64,000 nucleotides of DNA from positions 4,464,001-4,528,000 of the forward strand of contig NC_091273.1 in NCBI RefSeq assembly GCF_042100115.1, in the 5' to 3' direction. Below, one piece after another: positions 43,361 through 53,404 of the stretch; the stretch's first letter is position 1; each line of letters opens with the position of its first letter. Made by a program: the position numbers and the translations under genes. The stretch is from Alternaria dauci (taxonomy: Eukaryota > Ascomycota > Dothideomycetes > Pleosporales > Pleosporaceae). The notes under the pieces were generated by a model, which saw nothing but the letters and a program-made list of their open reading frames with translations, was not told the origin of the DNA and made no database searches.

Positions 43361-45059
43361 TTAACCGACGGAAATGCACTTGATGTCAAAGATCAAGTCA
43401 GAGTTGGGAGGGATGTCCGGGGGAGCACCCTTCTTGCCGTACGCCATCGCGGCAGGGATTGTGAGACGACGCTCACCGCCAGCAGTCATGCCAGCGACAC
43501 CGACGTCCCAGCCCTTGATGACTTGACCCACACCGAGCTTGAAAGAGAATGGCTTGCCCTTCTTGTTGGCTATATGACTGTTAGTTTGAGGCAAGATACT
43601 ATCCATGGAGGGAACTCACAATCGAAGACCTTGCCGTTCTTCAGCTTGCCAATGTAGCGCATCTCGACGCGGTCACCCTTCTTGGCGGCCTTGCCCTTAC
43701 CCTCCTTCTTGTCGTCAACGATGACACCGCTGACATTACGAGGTCCCTTGGCGGCCTCCTTCTTTGCCTCTGGCTTGGCATCGACCTTGGGGGAGCCAGT
43801 TGGGCCCTGCTCAAGGTTCTTAGCGAACTGGACCTTCTTCTTGTCGCTGCTGGGGGTATCAACCTTCTCAGCCTTCTTCTCGGGCTCTGCGGCCTTGGCA
43901 ACAGCCTGGCCGTCGTTCTTCTTCAGCTTCTTAGCTTCCTTCTTGCTGAGCTTGGCGTCGCCATTCGTCTTGCTGATCATGTCATCAAGAGTGGCATCTT
44001 CCTCGGCAGCCCGCTTCTTGTTCTTCTTGCCGGCGTCGACGAGCTTGGGCGCTTCCTCCTCGTCAGACTCAACCTCAGTGATCCTGGGGTCTTCCATGCC
44101 GTCGAGCTCGTCGTCCTCAGACTCCTCCAGCTCGTCGAGCTCGTCTTCGTCGGAGCCCATATCGTAGCCGAGGCCATCGTCCTCGTCATCCTCGTCCTCA
44201 TCTTCCTCGGGGAAGACGAGATAGTTACCAGTAACGTAAACGTCGTGAGTACCACTGACCGCAAGGTAGACCTCTTCGCCTTGACGGACAGTGATGTCAA
44301 GAGGTTGCTGGTAGTGCTGCGCAAGTGTTAGTTAAGATTGCATAAAATATGATACTCAAGCATACCTTCTCAGGGTCGAGAGTGCAGAGAACAAGCTCCT
44401 CAGGCTCGTCATCGTCATCCTCGTCATCTTCGTCGTCCTCGTCGCTCAAATCGTCGTCAGTGACCTTGGCCTTACCCTTGGCCTTTCCCTTGCCGTTAGT
44501 CATGCCGTCAATGTCCATCTCGTCGGCCTCGAGCTCTTCTTGCAGCTTCTTGGTGAGTGCTGCCTGCTTGGCCTTCTTTGACCGGGCAGGGTCGCTGGGC
44601 CCACCGTTCTTCTCGTTCTCGCTGTCGTCGGAGTCGGACAGATCCGAATCGGCTTCAGGAAGCGCACCAGCAGCGCGCAGACGAGCGGCAATGGCCTCGA
44701 TGTCGCCCTCTTCGTAGTCCTCGTCATCATCATCTTCGCTGTCATAGTCTGTGGGCACGCGGATGAGCTTCAGAGTCGCACGAGGGTGCTTGTGCTCATC
44801 GTCGATTTGGGGCTCAGCATCCGGGTCGATAGCGGCCATAGTGATGCGGAACTGGTCATGGTCAGAACGGCATTTTTTTTTATTTGCGAATGCGACAGAA
44901 TTTTCGCTGAGAAAACCGGCGCAAAACTTTCGCATGTGCAGTCAAGCCACTCGGGACATCGAGAATACTCACAGTGACAGACTGGTCGACCGCAGCCAGG
45001 ATGGGAATGCCTCCAGCTGGAATGCGACGTCCGTAGACGCCTACGGGAATGGACGACAT
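43361..45059 (-). CDS. FPR4: Nucleolar FK506-binding peptidyl-prolyl isomerase (FPR3/FPR4 type)
   Basis: Four exons: 44973-45059, 44366-44851, 43620-44316 and 43361-43569; 492 residues. N-terminal nucleoplasmin-like domain: [31 protein letters not shown], then long Asp/Glu tracts ([14 protein letters not shown] and others), basic blocks ([10 protein letters not shown]), and at the end the FKBP PPIase domain: [50 protein letters not shown]. Yeast Fpr3/Fpr4 are nucleolar histone chaperones with proline isomerase activity toward histone H3 tails. The first intron is 121 nt, the others 49-50 nt. Divergent from REV1. Assignment to FPR3 versus FPR4 is not possible, as filamentous fungi have one. 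Confidence 0.93.
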
Positions 45060-45456
45060 CTTGAACACGGCCGTAAGTTCGTAACCGGAGAAGCTGATGG
45101 TCTTTGGGAGAGGAGGAAGTCGTCTGGAGAGTGTCTTTGCTCAGGTAATTGCACAGCTCGAGGTCAGCTGGTAGAGCAGGATAGTAGTGAAAAGCGAAGA
45201 ACTCGAGAGCAGCGACTTGGAGAGGTAGAAAAAGTTCGCCAAGTCCTGCAGCTTTCTCTTAGCGTGTGTTCACCGCCGGCAGAACGCTCCACTTTGCGCT
45301 GCTAGCGTGACGTTATCGCGGTCCTCCAACGCGCCACGGCACGCGCCTTTCCTCACCAACACCAATATCGCCATGCCACAGCCGACATCCCCTCGCGACG
45401 CTCCATCATGACCCCGGCCCCGATGAACGCTCTCGACCCGCCACACGACTCTCACC
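45060..45456. promoter_or_regulatory. Shared FPR4/REV1 divergent promoter region
   Basis: 397 bp between divergent ATGs; GC-rich with no clear TATA box. Confidence 0.55.
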
Positions 45457-48400
45457 ATGGGCTCACGTCTGGAGAAAAATTCCGAGTCGGTCCGGAAGCG
45501 CATCGCCAGCCACACGTTTGACGGCGAGGATGGGGAAGAGTACAAGGGGTCGGCCTTTGGCGGCTTTACCGACTACTTCAGGCGGAAGAAGATCAAACTG
45601 CAGAATCTCGACGCCGATATACGCAGCCAGGCCGGCGACAAACCCCAGATATTCAAAGGGGTCGTCGCACATGTCAACGGCTACACCCAACCGTCGCTCA
45701 ACGACCTGCATACCCTCATAGTCCAGCATGGCGGCGGCTTCATGCAATACCTGGACGGCAAGACCACGGTGACGCACATCATCGCCAGCAGTCTAACGCC
45801 CAAGAAAGTTGTCGAGTTCCGGCGATACCGAATCGTAAAGCCGGCGTGGGTCGTCGACAGCATACAAGCGGGCAAGTTGCTGCCATGGAGCGAATATCGA
45901 GTGGTAGACGAAGGCGAGAAGCAGAACGTCCTGGCTCTCGGTAAGGATGGAATGACCAGTACGACAAATGTCAAGACGAGGGGCTATCGTGATCAGACAG
46001 ACGCCAGTTGGTACACGAGCCAGTTGAGGGGTAACCAGGCCGGCCCTTCCAGTACCCCAACACCGGCCGGCACCAAACGCTTGTACTCGCCGGATGAAAG
46101 GCAGCGACTTCCCACGTCGGAAGATGACATTGAAGATCTGCTACCCTCTCACCAGCCAGACAACGTGCTCGACCAACGCATAGCTGCGAAACCAAGTAAG
46201 GCTGCGAAGCTCGTCACACCACCCAAGACTAGCCCTGCGGTGGTCCCGGCCGACGCAGACGAGATTCCCGATGATGGTCATGACAGCCTCTATACCGACC
46301 CGAGCCCCCCGAACGAGACCTACCGCGAAGAGGGACCGAAAAGGACGTCGCGCGGACGAGACGCTGCCAAGTCCAAGGCCCGGGAGCTGACTGCAGAAGA
46401 GCACAATGCCATACTTCTACGAGACCCGAAGGTGCGCAAATCTACCGTCGTAGATCCCAACTTCCTAGAGCAGTACTACCGCGAATCACGCCTGCATCAC
46501 CTATCCACTTGGAAAGCCAACCTGAAGGCGGAATTGCAGGCAATCGCAAGTGAGAAGACCTCTTCGCAGAAGGCCAAACAGAAGCGCGCATCGGGTGCCC
46601 GGCGCTACATCCTATATGTGGACTTTGACAGCTTTTTCGCCGCTGTCAGCTTGAAGAAACACCCAGAATACAAAGACAAACCGGCAGTGGTTGCACACGG
46701 TCAAGGTAGCGGGTCCGAAATCGCAAGCTGCAACTACCCAGCGCGTACGTACGGTATCAAGAATGGCATGTGGATGAAGCGAGCTCAAGAGCTCTGTCCA
46801 GACCTCAAGATCCTGCCATACGACTTCCCTGCATACGAAGCCACTAGTCGTGCATTCTACGAAGCTATCTTGGCTACAGGTGGATTGGTGCAGAGTGTGA
46901 GCATCGATGAAGCGCTCATCGATGTTTCGAACCTTTGCATTGCTGCCGGTGGTAGCGATGGGAAGCAACACTCTGAAGGCAGCACTGATCGCGAGCAAGC
47001 AAAAGCTGAGGAAATTGCATTGAATCTACGGGATGAAGTCAGATCAAGGACTGGTTGTAACGTCTCGGTCGGCATCGGCAGCAACATCTTGCTCGCCAAG
47101 GTAGCGTTACGCAAAGCGAAGCCCGCTGGGCAATACCAGATCAAATCCGAAGAGGTTTTAGACTTCATGGGCCAGCTCCAGGTACAGGATCTTCCTGGCG
47201 TTGCTTGGTCCATTGGCGGCAAGCTTGAAGACCAGGGAGTCAAACTCGTCAAGGATCTTCGCGAGCTCACTAAAGAAAGACTTGTTCAGATATTAGGACC
47301 CAAGACTGGAGAGAAGCTATACGAGTACGCGAGAGGCATTGACCGACAAGAGCTGGGTGAGCAAGATGTCCGCAAATCTGTCTCTGCTGAAGTGAACTGG
47401 GGCGTTCGGTTCGAGAATCAACAACAAGCTGATGATTTCATCGCAAGCTTATGCGGAGAGCTACAGAGACGACTGCTGAGTCAAAGAGTAAAGGGCAAGC
47501 AGTTCGCCATGAAGGTTATGCGACGCTCTCCAGATGCTCCTCTGGACCCTCCTAAGCATCTAGGCCACGGCAAGTGCGACACGCATAACAGAAGCGTGTT
47601 GCTCGGTGTCGCCACTAATGCCAAAGAGGTTCTCACAAAAGAAGCATTAGCTATGCTGCGCGGCTTGGGCTTTACCCCGGGTGAGCTTCGAGGTATCGGT
47701 ATGCAAATGACGAAGCTTGAGCCTATGAAGAATGCTACGGATGGCAGTCTCGAAAGTTCACAGCGAAGACTACAGTTCAAAGTCGGCAATGGTGGACCAG
47801 CCCGTACCGCGCAAGCTCCCAAACCTGCTGAAAATTTGACCAGAAAAGCTGTCGAAGAGGATCCCATTCAAGATGATCCAGAGACCCCGCGAAAGCCAAA
47901 AATATCATCAGGAGGCGACCATGTTCCATTTGGTGCTCCGACACTTAACGCATCAACACCTTCTCGCCGTCCACTAAATGTGCTCGGCACACAGTTCATC
48001 ATGCCTACACAAGTTGATCCTGATGTGCTTGCTGAACTACCAGAAGACATACGATCGAAACTTCTCCGCCAAACGCGCCAATCATCACCCACTCCCGCAC
48101 GGGATGCAAGAAAAAGAGGTAATCCCAGCACACCTACGAAAGCCATGCCTTTCGCCACAACAGCACTTCCTACCCTGTCTCAACTCGATCCCGAAATCCT
48201 CGCTGCTCTGCCAGCAGAAGTTCGTGCCGAAGTACTTGCACAGTATGATGCCAACAATACACCCTTCTCTCCATCTCGCCGTCCAAAGGGCGTGGACCAA
48301 ACAATACTACCCCAATCGCCACGCAAGAATAGGATCATAGGTATCCCAGCTAAGAAACCTGTTGTACCAGTCAAACGTGGTAGAGGTCGTCCGCCAAGAT

Positions 48401-49083
48401 CCGCAATGCTCGCCGCCGCTGCACAAGTCAAGTCCATTAGTTTGACTGGCAAGACACTCACTCAAGCTAATTTCATCTCACTTAAAAACCCAGCACGAGA
48501 GAGCGTGAGTAGGGAAAATTCCGCTGGTCCAAGCGACGATGCTTTCGAAACATGTGGTATCACCCAGCCCTCTGATGGAGATGACCTTGATCCAAACTTT
48601 CTCGCTGAGCTACCCGAAGACGTCCGCAAAGAAGTTCTTGCGCAGCACAAAGCCGAAAAGATGAATGCCTTCCGCCTCGCCATAACAAAAAAGGCCAAAC
48701 CTGCACCCGCACCACAAGTATCTAAAAAAGCACCCAAGATCAAAGTCCCTCGTCCCGGGAAACCGACATTTACCACTCAGAAACTCTCAGTGCAGGCAGA
48801 TTTGAGAGGAGCTATGAGACAATGGATAGGTGCTTTTATGAGTGAAGGGCCTTATAATGAGGACGTTGTTGCACTCATCAAGTATCTCGGCAAAGTGGTC
48901 CTAGAAGAGAAGAATATGGCCAAGGCCGTCAGTATGGTGAAATGGATCGATTATGTTATCAATGACGAGGCAGAAAAGGGAAGCTTCCCGAAAGAGCAGT
49001 GGGAAACCGCCCTCACGAGGATCAAAGAAGGTGTGATCGAGGCAGGGAAGGAGAGGGGGCTGGGCGCAGTGTGCTTTGATTAG
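45457..49083 (+). CDS. REV1: Translesion DNA polymerase REV1
   Basis: Single exon, 1208 residues. Deoxycytidyl transferase of the Y family and scaffold for polymerase zeta. Order: N-terminal basic segment, BRCT (about 65-150: IFKGVVAHVNGYT, WVVDSIQAGKLL), polymerase palm/fingers from about 385 with catalytic YVDFDSFFA and SIDEAL (about 483), thumb LPGVAWSIGGKL, little finger to about 770. Then three ubiquitin-binding UBM motifs with the Leu-Pro core: VDPDVLAELP (about 853), LDPEILAALP (about 911) and LDPNFLAELP (about 1045), and the C-terminal REV1 interaction domain (LRGAMRQWIGAF onward). All metal-binding residues are present. Start is at the first ATG. Confidence 0.96.
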   Translation: MGSRLEKNSESVRKRIASHTFDGEDGEEYKGSAFGGFTDYFRRKKIKLQNLDADIRSQAGDKPQIFKGVVAHVNGYTQPSLNDLHTLIVQHGGGFMQYLDGKTTVTHIIASSLTPKKVVEFRRYRIVKPAWVVDSIQAGKLLPWSEYRVVDEGEKQNVLALGKDGMTSTTNVKTRGYRDQTDASWYTSQLRGNQAGPSSTPTPAGTKRLYSPDERQRLPTSEDDIEDLLPSHQPDNVLDQRIAAKPSKAAKLVTPPKTSPAVVPADADEIPDDGHDSLYTDPSPPNETYREEGPKRTSRGRDAAKSKARELTAEEHNAILLRDPKVRKSTVVDPNFLEQYYRESRLHHLSTWKANLKAELQAIASEKTSSQKAKQKRASGARRYILYVDFDSFFAAVSLKKHPEYKDKPAVVAHGQGSGSEIASCNYPARTYGIKNGMWMKRAQELCPDLKILPYDFPAYEATSRAFYEAILATGGLVQSVSIDEALIDVSNLCIAAGGSDGKQHSEGSTDREQAKAEEIALNLRDEVRSRTGCNVSVGIGSNILLAKVALRKAKPAGQYQIKSEEVLDFMGQLQVQDLPGVAWSIGGKLEDQGVKLVKDLRELTKERLVQILGPKTGEKLYEYARGIDRQELGEQDVRKSVSAEVNWGVRFENQQQADDFIASLCGELQRRLLSQRVKGKQFAMKVMRRSPDAPLDPPKHLGHGKCDTHNRSVLLGVATNAKEVLTKEALAMLRGLGFTPGELRGIGMQMTKLEPMKNATDGSLESSQRRLQFKVGNGGPARTAQAPKPAENLTRKAVEEDPIQDDPETPRKPKISSGGDHVPFGAPTLNASTPSRRPLNVLGTQFIMPTQVDPDVLAELPEDIRSKLLRQTRQSSPTPARDARKRGNPSTPTKAMPFATTALPTLSQLDPEILAALPAEVRAEVLAQYDANNTPFSPSRRPKGVDQTILPQSPRKNRIIGIPAKKPVVPVKRGRGRPPRSAMLAAAAQVKSISLTGKTLTQANFISLKNPARESVSRENSAGPSDDAFETCGITQPSDGDDLDPNFLAELPEDVRKEVLAQHKAEKMNAFRLAITKKAKPAPAPQVSKKAPKIKVPRPGKPTFTTQKLSVQADLRGAMRQWIGAFMSEGPYNEDVVALIKYLGKVVLEEKNMAKAVSMVKWIDYVINDEAEKGSFPKEQWETALTRIKEGVIEAGKERGLGAVCFD

Positions 49084-49445
49084 GTTATGCTTTACGATCC
49101 TCTATGAATGAACGAGTGAGTTGCATGCCATTTCGTCCGTCTTGTCAAAAGAGAGTACCTCTTTGTTCAGTCATTATAATCTAATACTATGTGTGCGATG
49201 ATGTCCACTTTCTCTTTCTTGTCAACATCTGAGGGCGACATCGCCTTCCAGTCATCGTATCTTCGCTCCTACCTCCCGACTAGGTGCATACCTCAGGGCT
49301 CATGGCCCTTGGCTCTTATACCTTTTACTGTACGTGCTCTCATCGATAAATTTTAGCTTGACTGCCGATTTCTTCTCTTTGTTTATCAGCCTTCCTCCAT
49401 CCATCAGTATTGCCCAGTTTATCAGTCAAGCGCCGATTATCCATT
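49084..49445. other. Intergenic, start of the accessory block
   Basis: REV1 3' flank and promoter of the first tandem secreted-protein gene. C/T-rich leader; nothing else. Confidence 0.5.
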
Positions 49446-50077
49446 ATGAAGTCCTGTGCCGCTTTACTCTTTTACCTGCTCGTGGGCTCGCTCGGTTCGA
49501 GCTTCGCTGCATTGGAAGAATCGCGCTATGAGGGAACTCTCATAGCAGGCCCTCGTTACACCGCTGTAAGAATCGTCGATCAACTCTGGAGACATAATGT
49601 GCTGACTGTTGGTCGATTTCATCTAGCCCAAGTACCCCGAATCAATCCAAATCTTCATGCGCAAGCGCGGAAATCAATACTGGTACATCTTCTGGCAAGG
49701 CCCGTCCGGCATCGCAGTATTACCCTGCAATGACGAGCGCTTCGAGATTGTCGGCGAGATGGGACCGTACTATTACGGATGCCCCGATCCGATCCTCAAA
49801 CCTCCATTCCCACCACATGTACGTCAACGCCATCAACTTGTGACTGGCTGCACACTAATTCAAGACGTTGTGTTAGGGCTATATCAACATACCATACCGA
49901 GGCATGCCTAAGGAGTGTTATTATATATCTACCGGTCGCGACGCCGGTCAGTTCCGCTGTGGCTCGTACATGATCATGGACTGTCGCAAAGACCCGCAGT
50001 ACCAGGTCTCCGATGACTCTGTCTTCCATTGTGGTGGAGGCGAGGAGTATCATCGAGGGTTTGTTTGCGAGTACTAA
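49446..50077 (+). CDS. Tandem secreted Cys-protein family, copy A
   Basis: Three exons, 49446-49565, 49627-49818 and 49877-50077; introns 61 and 58 nt; 170 residues. Signal peptide about residues 1-21 (LLFYLLVGSLGSSFA). The mature protein shares with copies B, C and D the pattern: WxxFxQGPSGIAVxPC at the start of the second exon, [KP]PPFPPH at its end, then DAGQFRCG, MDC, and a final V-C-E-[YF] at the C-terminus. Copy A has seven cysteines in the mature part (LPC, YGCP, KECYY, FRCG, MDCR, FHCG, VCEY). Many aromatic residues and no charged catalytic motif. I do not recognise the family. Most like copy C in its first domain. Effector-like by size, secretion and cysteines only. Confidence 0.7.
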
Positions 50078-50418
50078 GCACAATGTCTTGGGAGAGGTGT
50101 GGTTGGTTGGCGTGAAGAGTCAAACGCCTTCGCAGTGGGTTTGCAAGTAAGAGCATGGGTCACACAAACTCTCTTATTCATATCGACGAATCACTTTGTA
50201 CGCACGGCCAGGGGATAAAGGAATATGTGACGTGTTGTATCACAGCATTGTTGCCCTGTGCAGACCTCACTTATGAATCCTACTCGCTACTTCCCACAAC
50301 CAACCAACGCTCCTACTTCATAGCACCCCGACTTTCTGTCACTGCATTGCTGCCAAGTTGTCATCTTAAGGTCCTATTTGTTTCTCAACCTCAAAAGCGC
50401 ACTCCTATCTTGCCCACA
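50078..50418. other. Spacer between copies A and B
   Basis: About 340 bp. Copy B's leader is C/A-rich; no ORF or repeat with support. Confidence 0.5.
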
Positions 50419-51099
50419 ATGCCGACCACCATGACACCGTTGATGACTTCCCTTCTTTGGCTAATCGTTGGCCTGAGCTGTGTCTTCGCGGTTCCTATCG
50501 AGATGTTTGCCAGCAACGGCACCTCCATAGTCAGTCGCGATGCTGCAAATGCAAGTACACCACCCGGATTGTGGGATTTTATATCACTCTTACTGACAAT
50601 CAAATTCATCAGGCACTGCAATATCCATACTCCCTCCAGATCCTACTAAGCGTTGTTCCAGTCCGCCAATACCACTGGTTCATCTATCAGGGCCCTCAAG
50701 GCATCGCCGTCGATCCCTGTCAGGACCATGACGGCCAGATGCCTGAGGGATTCAAGCGTGTCTTCTATGGTACTATGTTCAATGGCAAGGACGACGACAT
50801 CAACCATCCACCGTTTCCCGATCGCAAGGTGAGTGGACCACCTATTGAGCTTGAACCCGAAACTGATTTGCTGCGCATCATATACTAATTCAGTTCTTGA
50901 GCAGGTATACGTCGAAATCGAATACTCCAACTTCGATGACTGCAAATACATAGGCACGGGTACCAATGCTGGGCAGTTCCGATATGGAGACCACTACATC
51001 ATTGACTGCGCAAAGGATCCTAGGTATGATGAGGCTACTATCACGTGTGATCACAATCAACTGCAACGATTTCATGGAGGGTATTATTGCGAGTTCTAG
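50419..51099 (+). CDS. Tandem secreted Cys-protein family, copy B
   Basis: Three exons, 50419-50550, 50613-50828 and 50905-51099; 180 residues from MPTTMTPL. Signal peptide about 1-24 (SLLWLIVGLSCVFA). The first intron is a GC-AG intron (gcaagt...catcag, branch CTGAC); GT-AG alternatives break the frame, while this one joins AAN to ALQYPYSLQI as in the other copies. Family marks: YHWFIYQGPQGIAVDPC, HPPFPDRK, NAGQFRYG, IDC, YYCEF. The cysteine of the FRCG motif is replaced by tyrosine (FRYG), leaving five in the mature part. One NxS/T site in the leader-proximal part (NGTS). Function unknown. Confidence 0.7.
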
Positions 51100-51405
51100 G
51101 CAGTAAGACCCCGTGCTTCTGAGGCGGTGGCGATGGCACAGGCTGTGAAATAGAGGGGTTTATCTCACCAGGCTTGCGCACTGATAATGTCATGAGATTA
51201 CAAGCTCTCACCATAGTGATTGTTGTTTGCTCTGCTTGATACTAGGCTTTTTTGGCCTCCGCGACTGCCTGCTCACACCCGTCACCACAATCTCGAAAAG
51301 TCTTCTAGCTCCCACCCCATTCTGACACACTCTATCTACTCACACGATACTCACACGATACTCATTGATATTACATCAACCCAACCGCCGAAAGACTCGA
51401 GAATC
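51100..51405. other. Spacer with an 11 bp direct repeat
   Basis: The sequence TACTCACACGA occurs twice head to tail at about 51338-51359, about 50 bp upstream of copy C's ATG; a third partial copy follows. Otherwise no feature. Confidence 0.45.
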
Positions 51406-52028
51406 ATGGCTCCCTGGATCACCTTGCTTTTGGGCCTTGTCGCTTGCCTCGGCTTCGCTCTTGCCGCACCCATTGAGGAGAGCGCCAGCGACGTCACTCC
51501 CGTATGTTACATTACTATAGAGATGAAGCTATACACTGACCGTAACCAAGGTCATACTGAGGGGCGAAGGTCCCTACCCCTACTCGCTCCAGATCCAAGT
51601 TGAGGAGGTCAAACCCTTCTACTATGTTTGGGATATCTTTCAAGGACCTAGCGGCGTTGCCGTGAACCCTTGTGGAGATACTCGCTTCGAGAAGGTCTAT
51701 CATGGCGAGCCCGGATGGCATACCGACAAGCCAGACATGGACCGGCCTCCCTACCCTCAGAACTATGCGCCTTTTGTCCCGCAGGTGAGTTGACGCCCAC
51801 CACACGCTACATGCGCCGCATATGCTAAATTGTTACTAGTTCGACGTCAAGATCAAGTACGGCAACCGTAACAACTGCGTCTACCACGCTACCGGCACAG
51901 ACGCTGGCCAGTTCCGTTGCGGCAACGAGTACATAATCGACTGCAAGAAAGACTTTCGGTACGGGCAGCAAGTCTCTTGCGGTAACCCACGTCCACGCTA
52001 TGCTGTCGCTTGGTTTTGTGAGTTCTGA
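51406..52028 (+). CDS. Tandem secreted Cys-protein family, copy C
   Basis: Three exons, 51406-51501, 51551-51784 and 51840-52028 (introns 49 and 55 nt), 172 residues. Signal peptide about 1-20 (ITLLLGLVACLGFALA). Marks of the family: YYVWDIFQGPSGVAVNPC, DRPPYPQN, TDAGQFRCG, IIDCKKD, AWFCEF. Six cysteines in the mature part: NPC, NNCVY, FRCG, IDCK, SCG, FCEF. This is the copy with the cleanest family pattern. Positions and phases of both introns match those of copies A, B and D. No domain recognised; function unknown. Confidence 0.72.
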
Positions 52029-52393
52029 GCATAGACGAGCGCTGGGTCGCGGTGTGACGGTCATGGGAAACAGAGCATTTTTCAGGATATGACTGCGGAT
52101 CCGGATGCTCTCATAGCCATGAGGACAATACACTGTTCTAGATAGTATGAATGAAAGCCTTGCACTCACTCTCGCCCTCGTCCTCATGCATATCAATACG
52201 CACAGGTCCGTGACCTGGCTTTTCCCTACGCACGTCCTGTATGCTCCGATCCTTTACCGCCGGAAGGAAAAGCCAGCTTCGCCTAGCGCCACAAACAATA
52301 AAGACTCTTTAGAGTAGTTGTTCTCCCTACTTCTACCCCACCGCCGACTTGCACTACCACCTGAACGACGAGGAAATTTGGAAATTACTCACT
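52029..52393. other. Spacer with an 11 bp perfect inverted repeat
   Basis: CTGGCTTTTCC at 52215-52225 is the exact reverse complement of GGAAAAGCCAG at 52266-52276, with a 40 nt gap. It could be a hairpin, a regulatory site or a relic of a small element. Nothing else is seen. Confidence 0.5.
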
Positions 52394-53044
52394 ATGCTCG
52401 CGCGACTCGCTTTCCTCATCTGCGTGTCAGTAGTCCTGCTGCTTGGCTCAAGTTTCGCAACATCTATCCAGAGCTTGAGTATAGAGTTGCAGAATAACCG
52501 CACCGCACGCGGTCTTGTGCGTTTCCAGTGTTTGCCCAAGCACTCAGTCTTGCTAACCATGCACAGCAAGCTGACGGACTTACCAACTCTATCCAGATCA
52601 TGATTGAGCGGCAAGCAGTCAGGGGCTACTACTGGATCTTGTACGTAGGTCCATACGATGTGAAAGCAAACCCTTGCCCGATCGAGCCCCGCCCATTCTA
52701 TCTCGCCACCATGTCTGAGAAATTTCTTTTCAAACGTAACGACATCAATCATCCCCCAAATCCACCCGCGGTAAGTACATACCTTCGATATACACCAGAA
52801 ATGGTTTCCAGATACACAAAGCTGACGAGTGGTTGACGATTGGTAGATGGAGCTCACCTTTGTTTCGAAGCGGGACGGTAGAGAGGACCAGTGCAAGTGG
52901 AAGACCAACGGCAATGGTGACCCTGGCCAACTCATCTGTGGCGATTTTATGATTATGGACTGCAAGCGAGACGCGAACTGGAACGATGGTGTTATCAATT
53001 GCCTTGGCTTCGCGGTCCATCGGGGCTGGGCTTGTAATTGGTAG
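52394..53044 (+). CDS. Tandem secreted Cys-protein family, copy D
   Basis: Three exons, 52394-52516, 52567-52770 and 52847-53044, 174 residues. Signal peptide about 1-23 (AFLICVSVVLLLGSSFA). More diverged: YYWILYVGPYDVKANPC replaces the QGPSG core; HPPNPP, GDPGQLICG, MIMDCKRD, WACNW. Six cysteines in the mature part align with copy C. Two basic, Lys/Arg-rich patches give it a higher charge than A-C. Introns are in the same places as in the other copies. The leader of the following gene starts about 360 bp downstream. Function unknown. Confidence 0.7.
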
Positions 53045-53404
53045 ACTGCCATAGTCTGTCCATGAACCAGAACTCGGCAAAGGGGGTGTAGTGACGCCAT
53101 CGCTACAGGCGCTAACAGTGATCCGGTATAACGTCGGAACGGCTCTCACATCTGTATGGCTCAGCCGGCGCTAGGCTCAAAGAGGCAGTATTACTTCCTG
53201 CAATGCGCTGCGTCACCAAGCTCACTACATTACATCCCAACATTCAAGCGACACTCTTTGAGCCAATCTCTTCGTAAACCAATTCGTGTAGCAGTACCTC
53301 ACCCTAATACCCGCGTCAGGAATAGAAGGCCGTGCCCAACCCCACTTTCCTGTTGTGGCAGTACATCGCGGTCACTCATTCGTTCATATGCGCCTACCTC
53401 TGCC
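53045..53404. other. Intergenic
   Basis: Copy D 3' flank and promoter of the Zn2Cys6 gene. An ATG at 53157 opens a short ORF in another frame; unsupported. Confidence 0.5.

Larger units (their letters stand above)
49446..53044 (+). repeat. Four-gene tandem array of one secreted-protein family
   Basis: Copies A-D lie in a row on one strand with spacers of 306-365 bp. The three-exon layout and intron positions are conserved while the proteins have diverged widely, so the duplications are old and each copy has been kept open. There are no nearly identical copies, which argues against recent amplification. Confidence 0.8.

Noticed and set aside
43682..44717. Plus-strand ORFs rich in Ser, Leu and Phe opposite the FKBP gene
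   Set aside because: Reverse reading of Asp/Glu/Lys-rich tracts; shadows.
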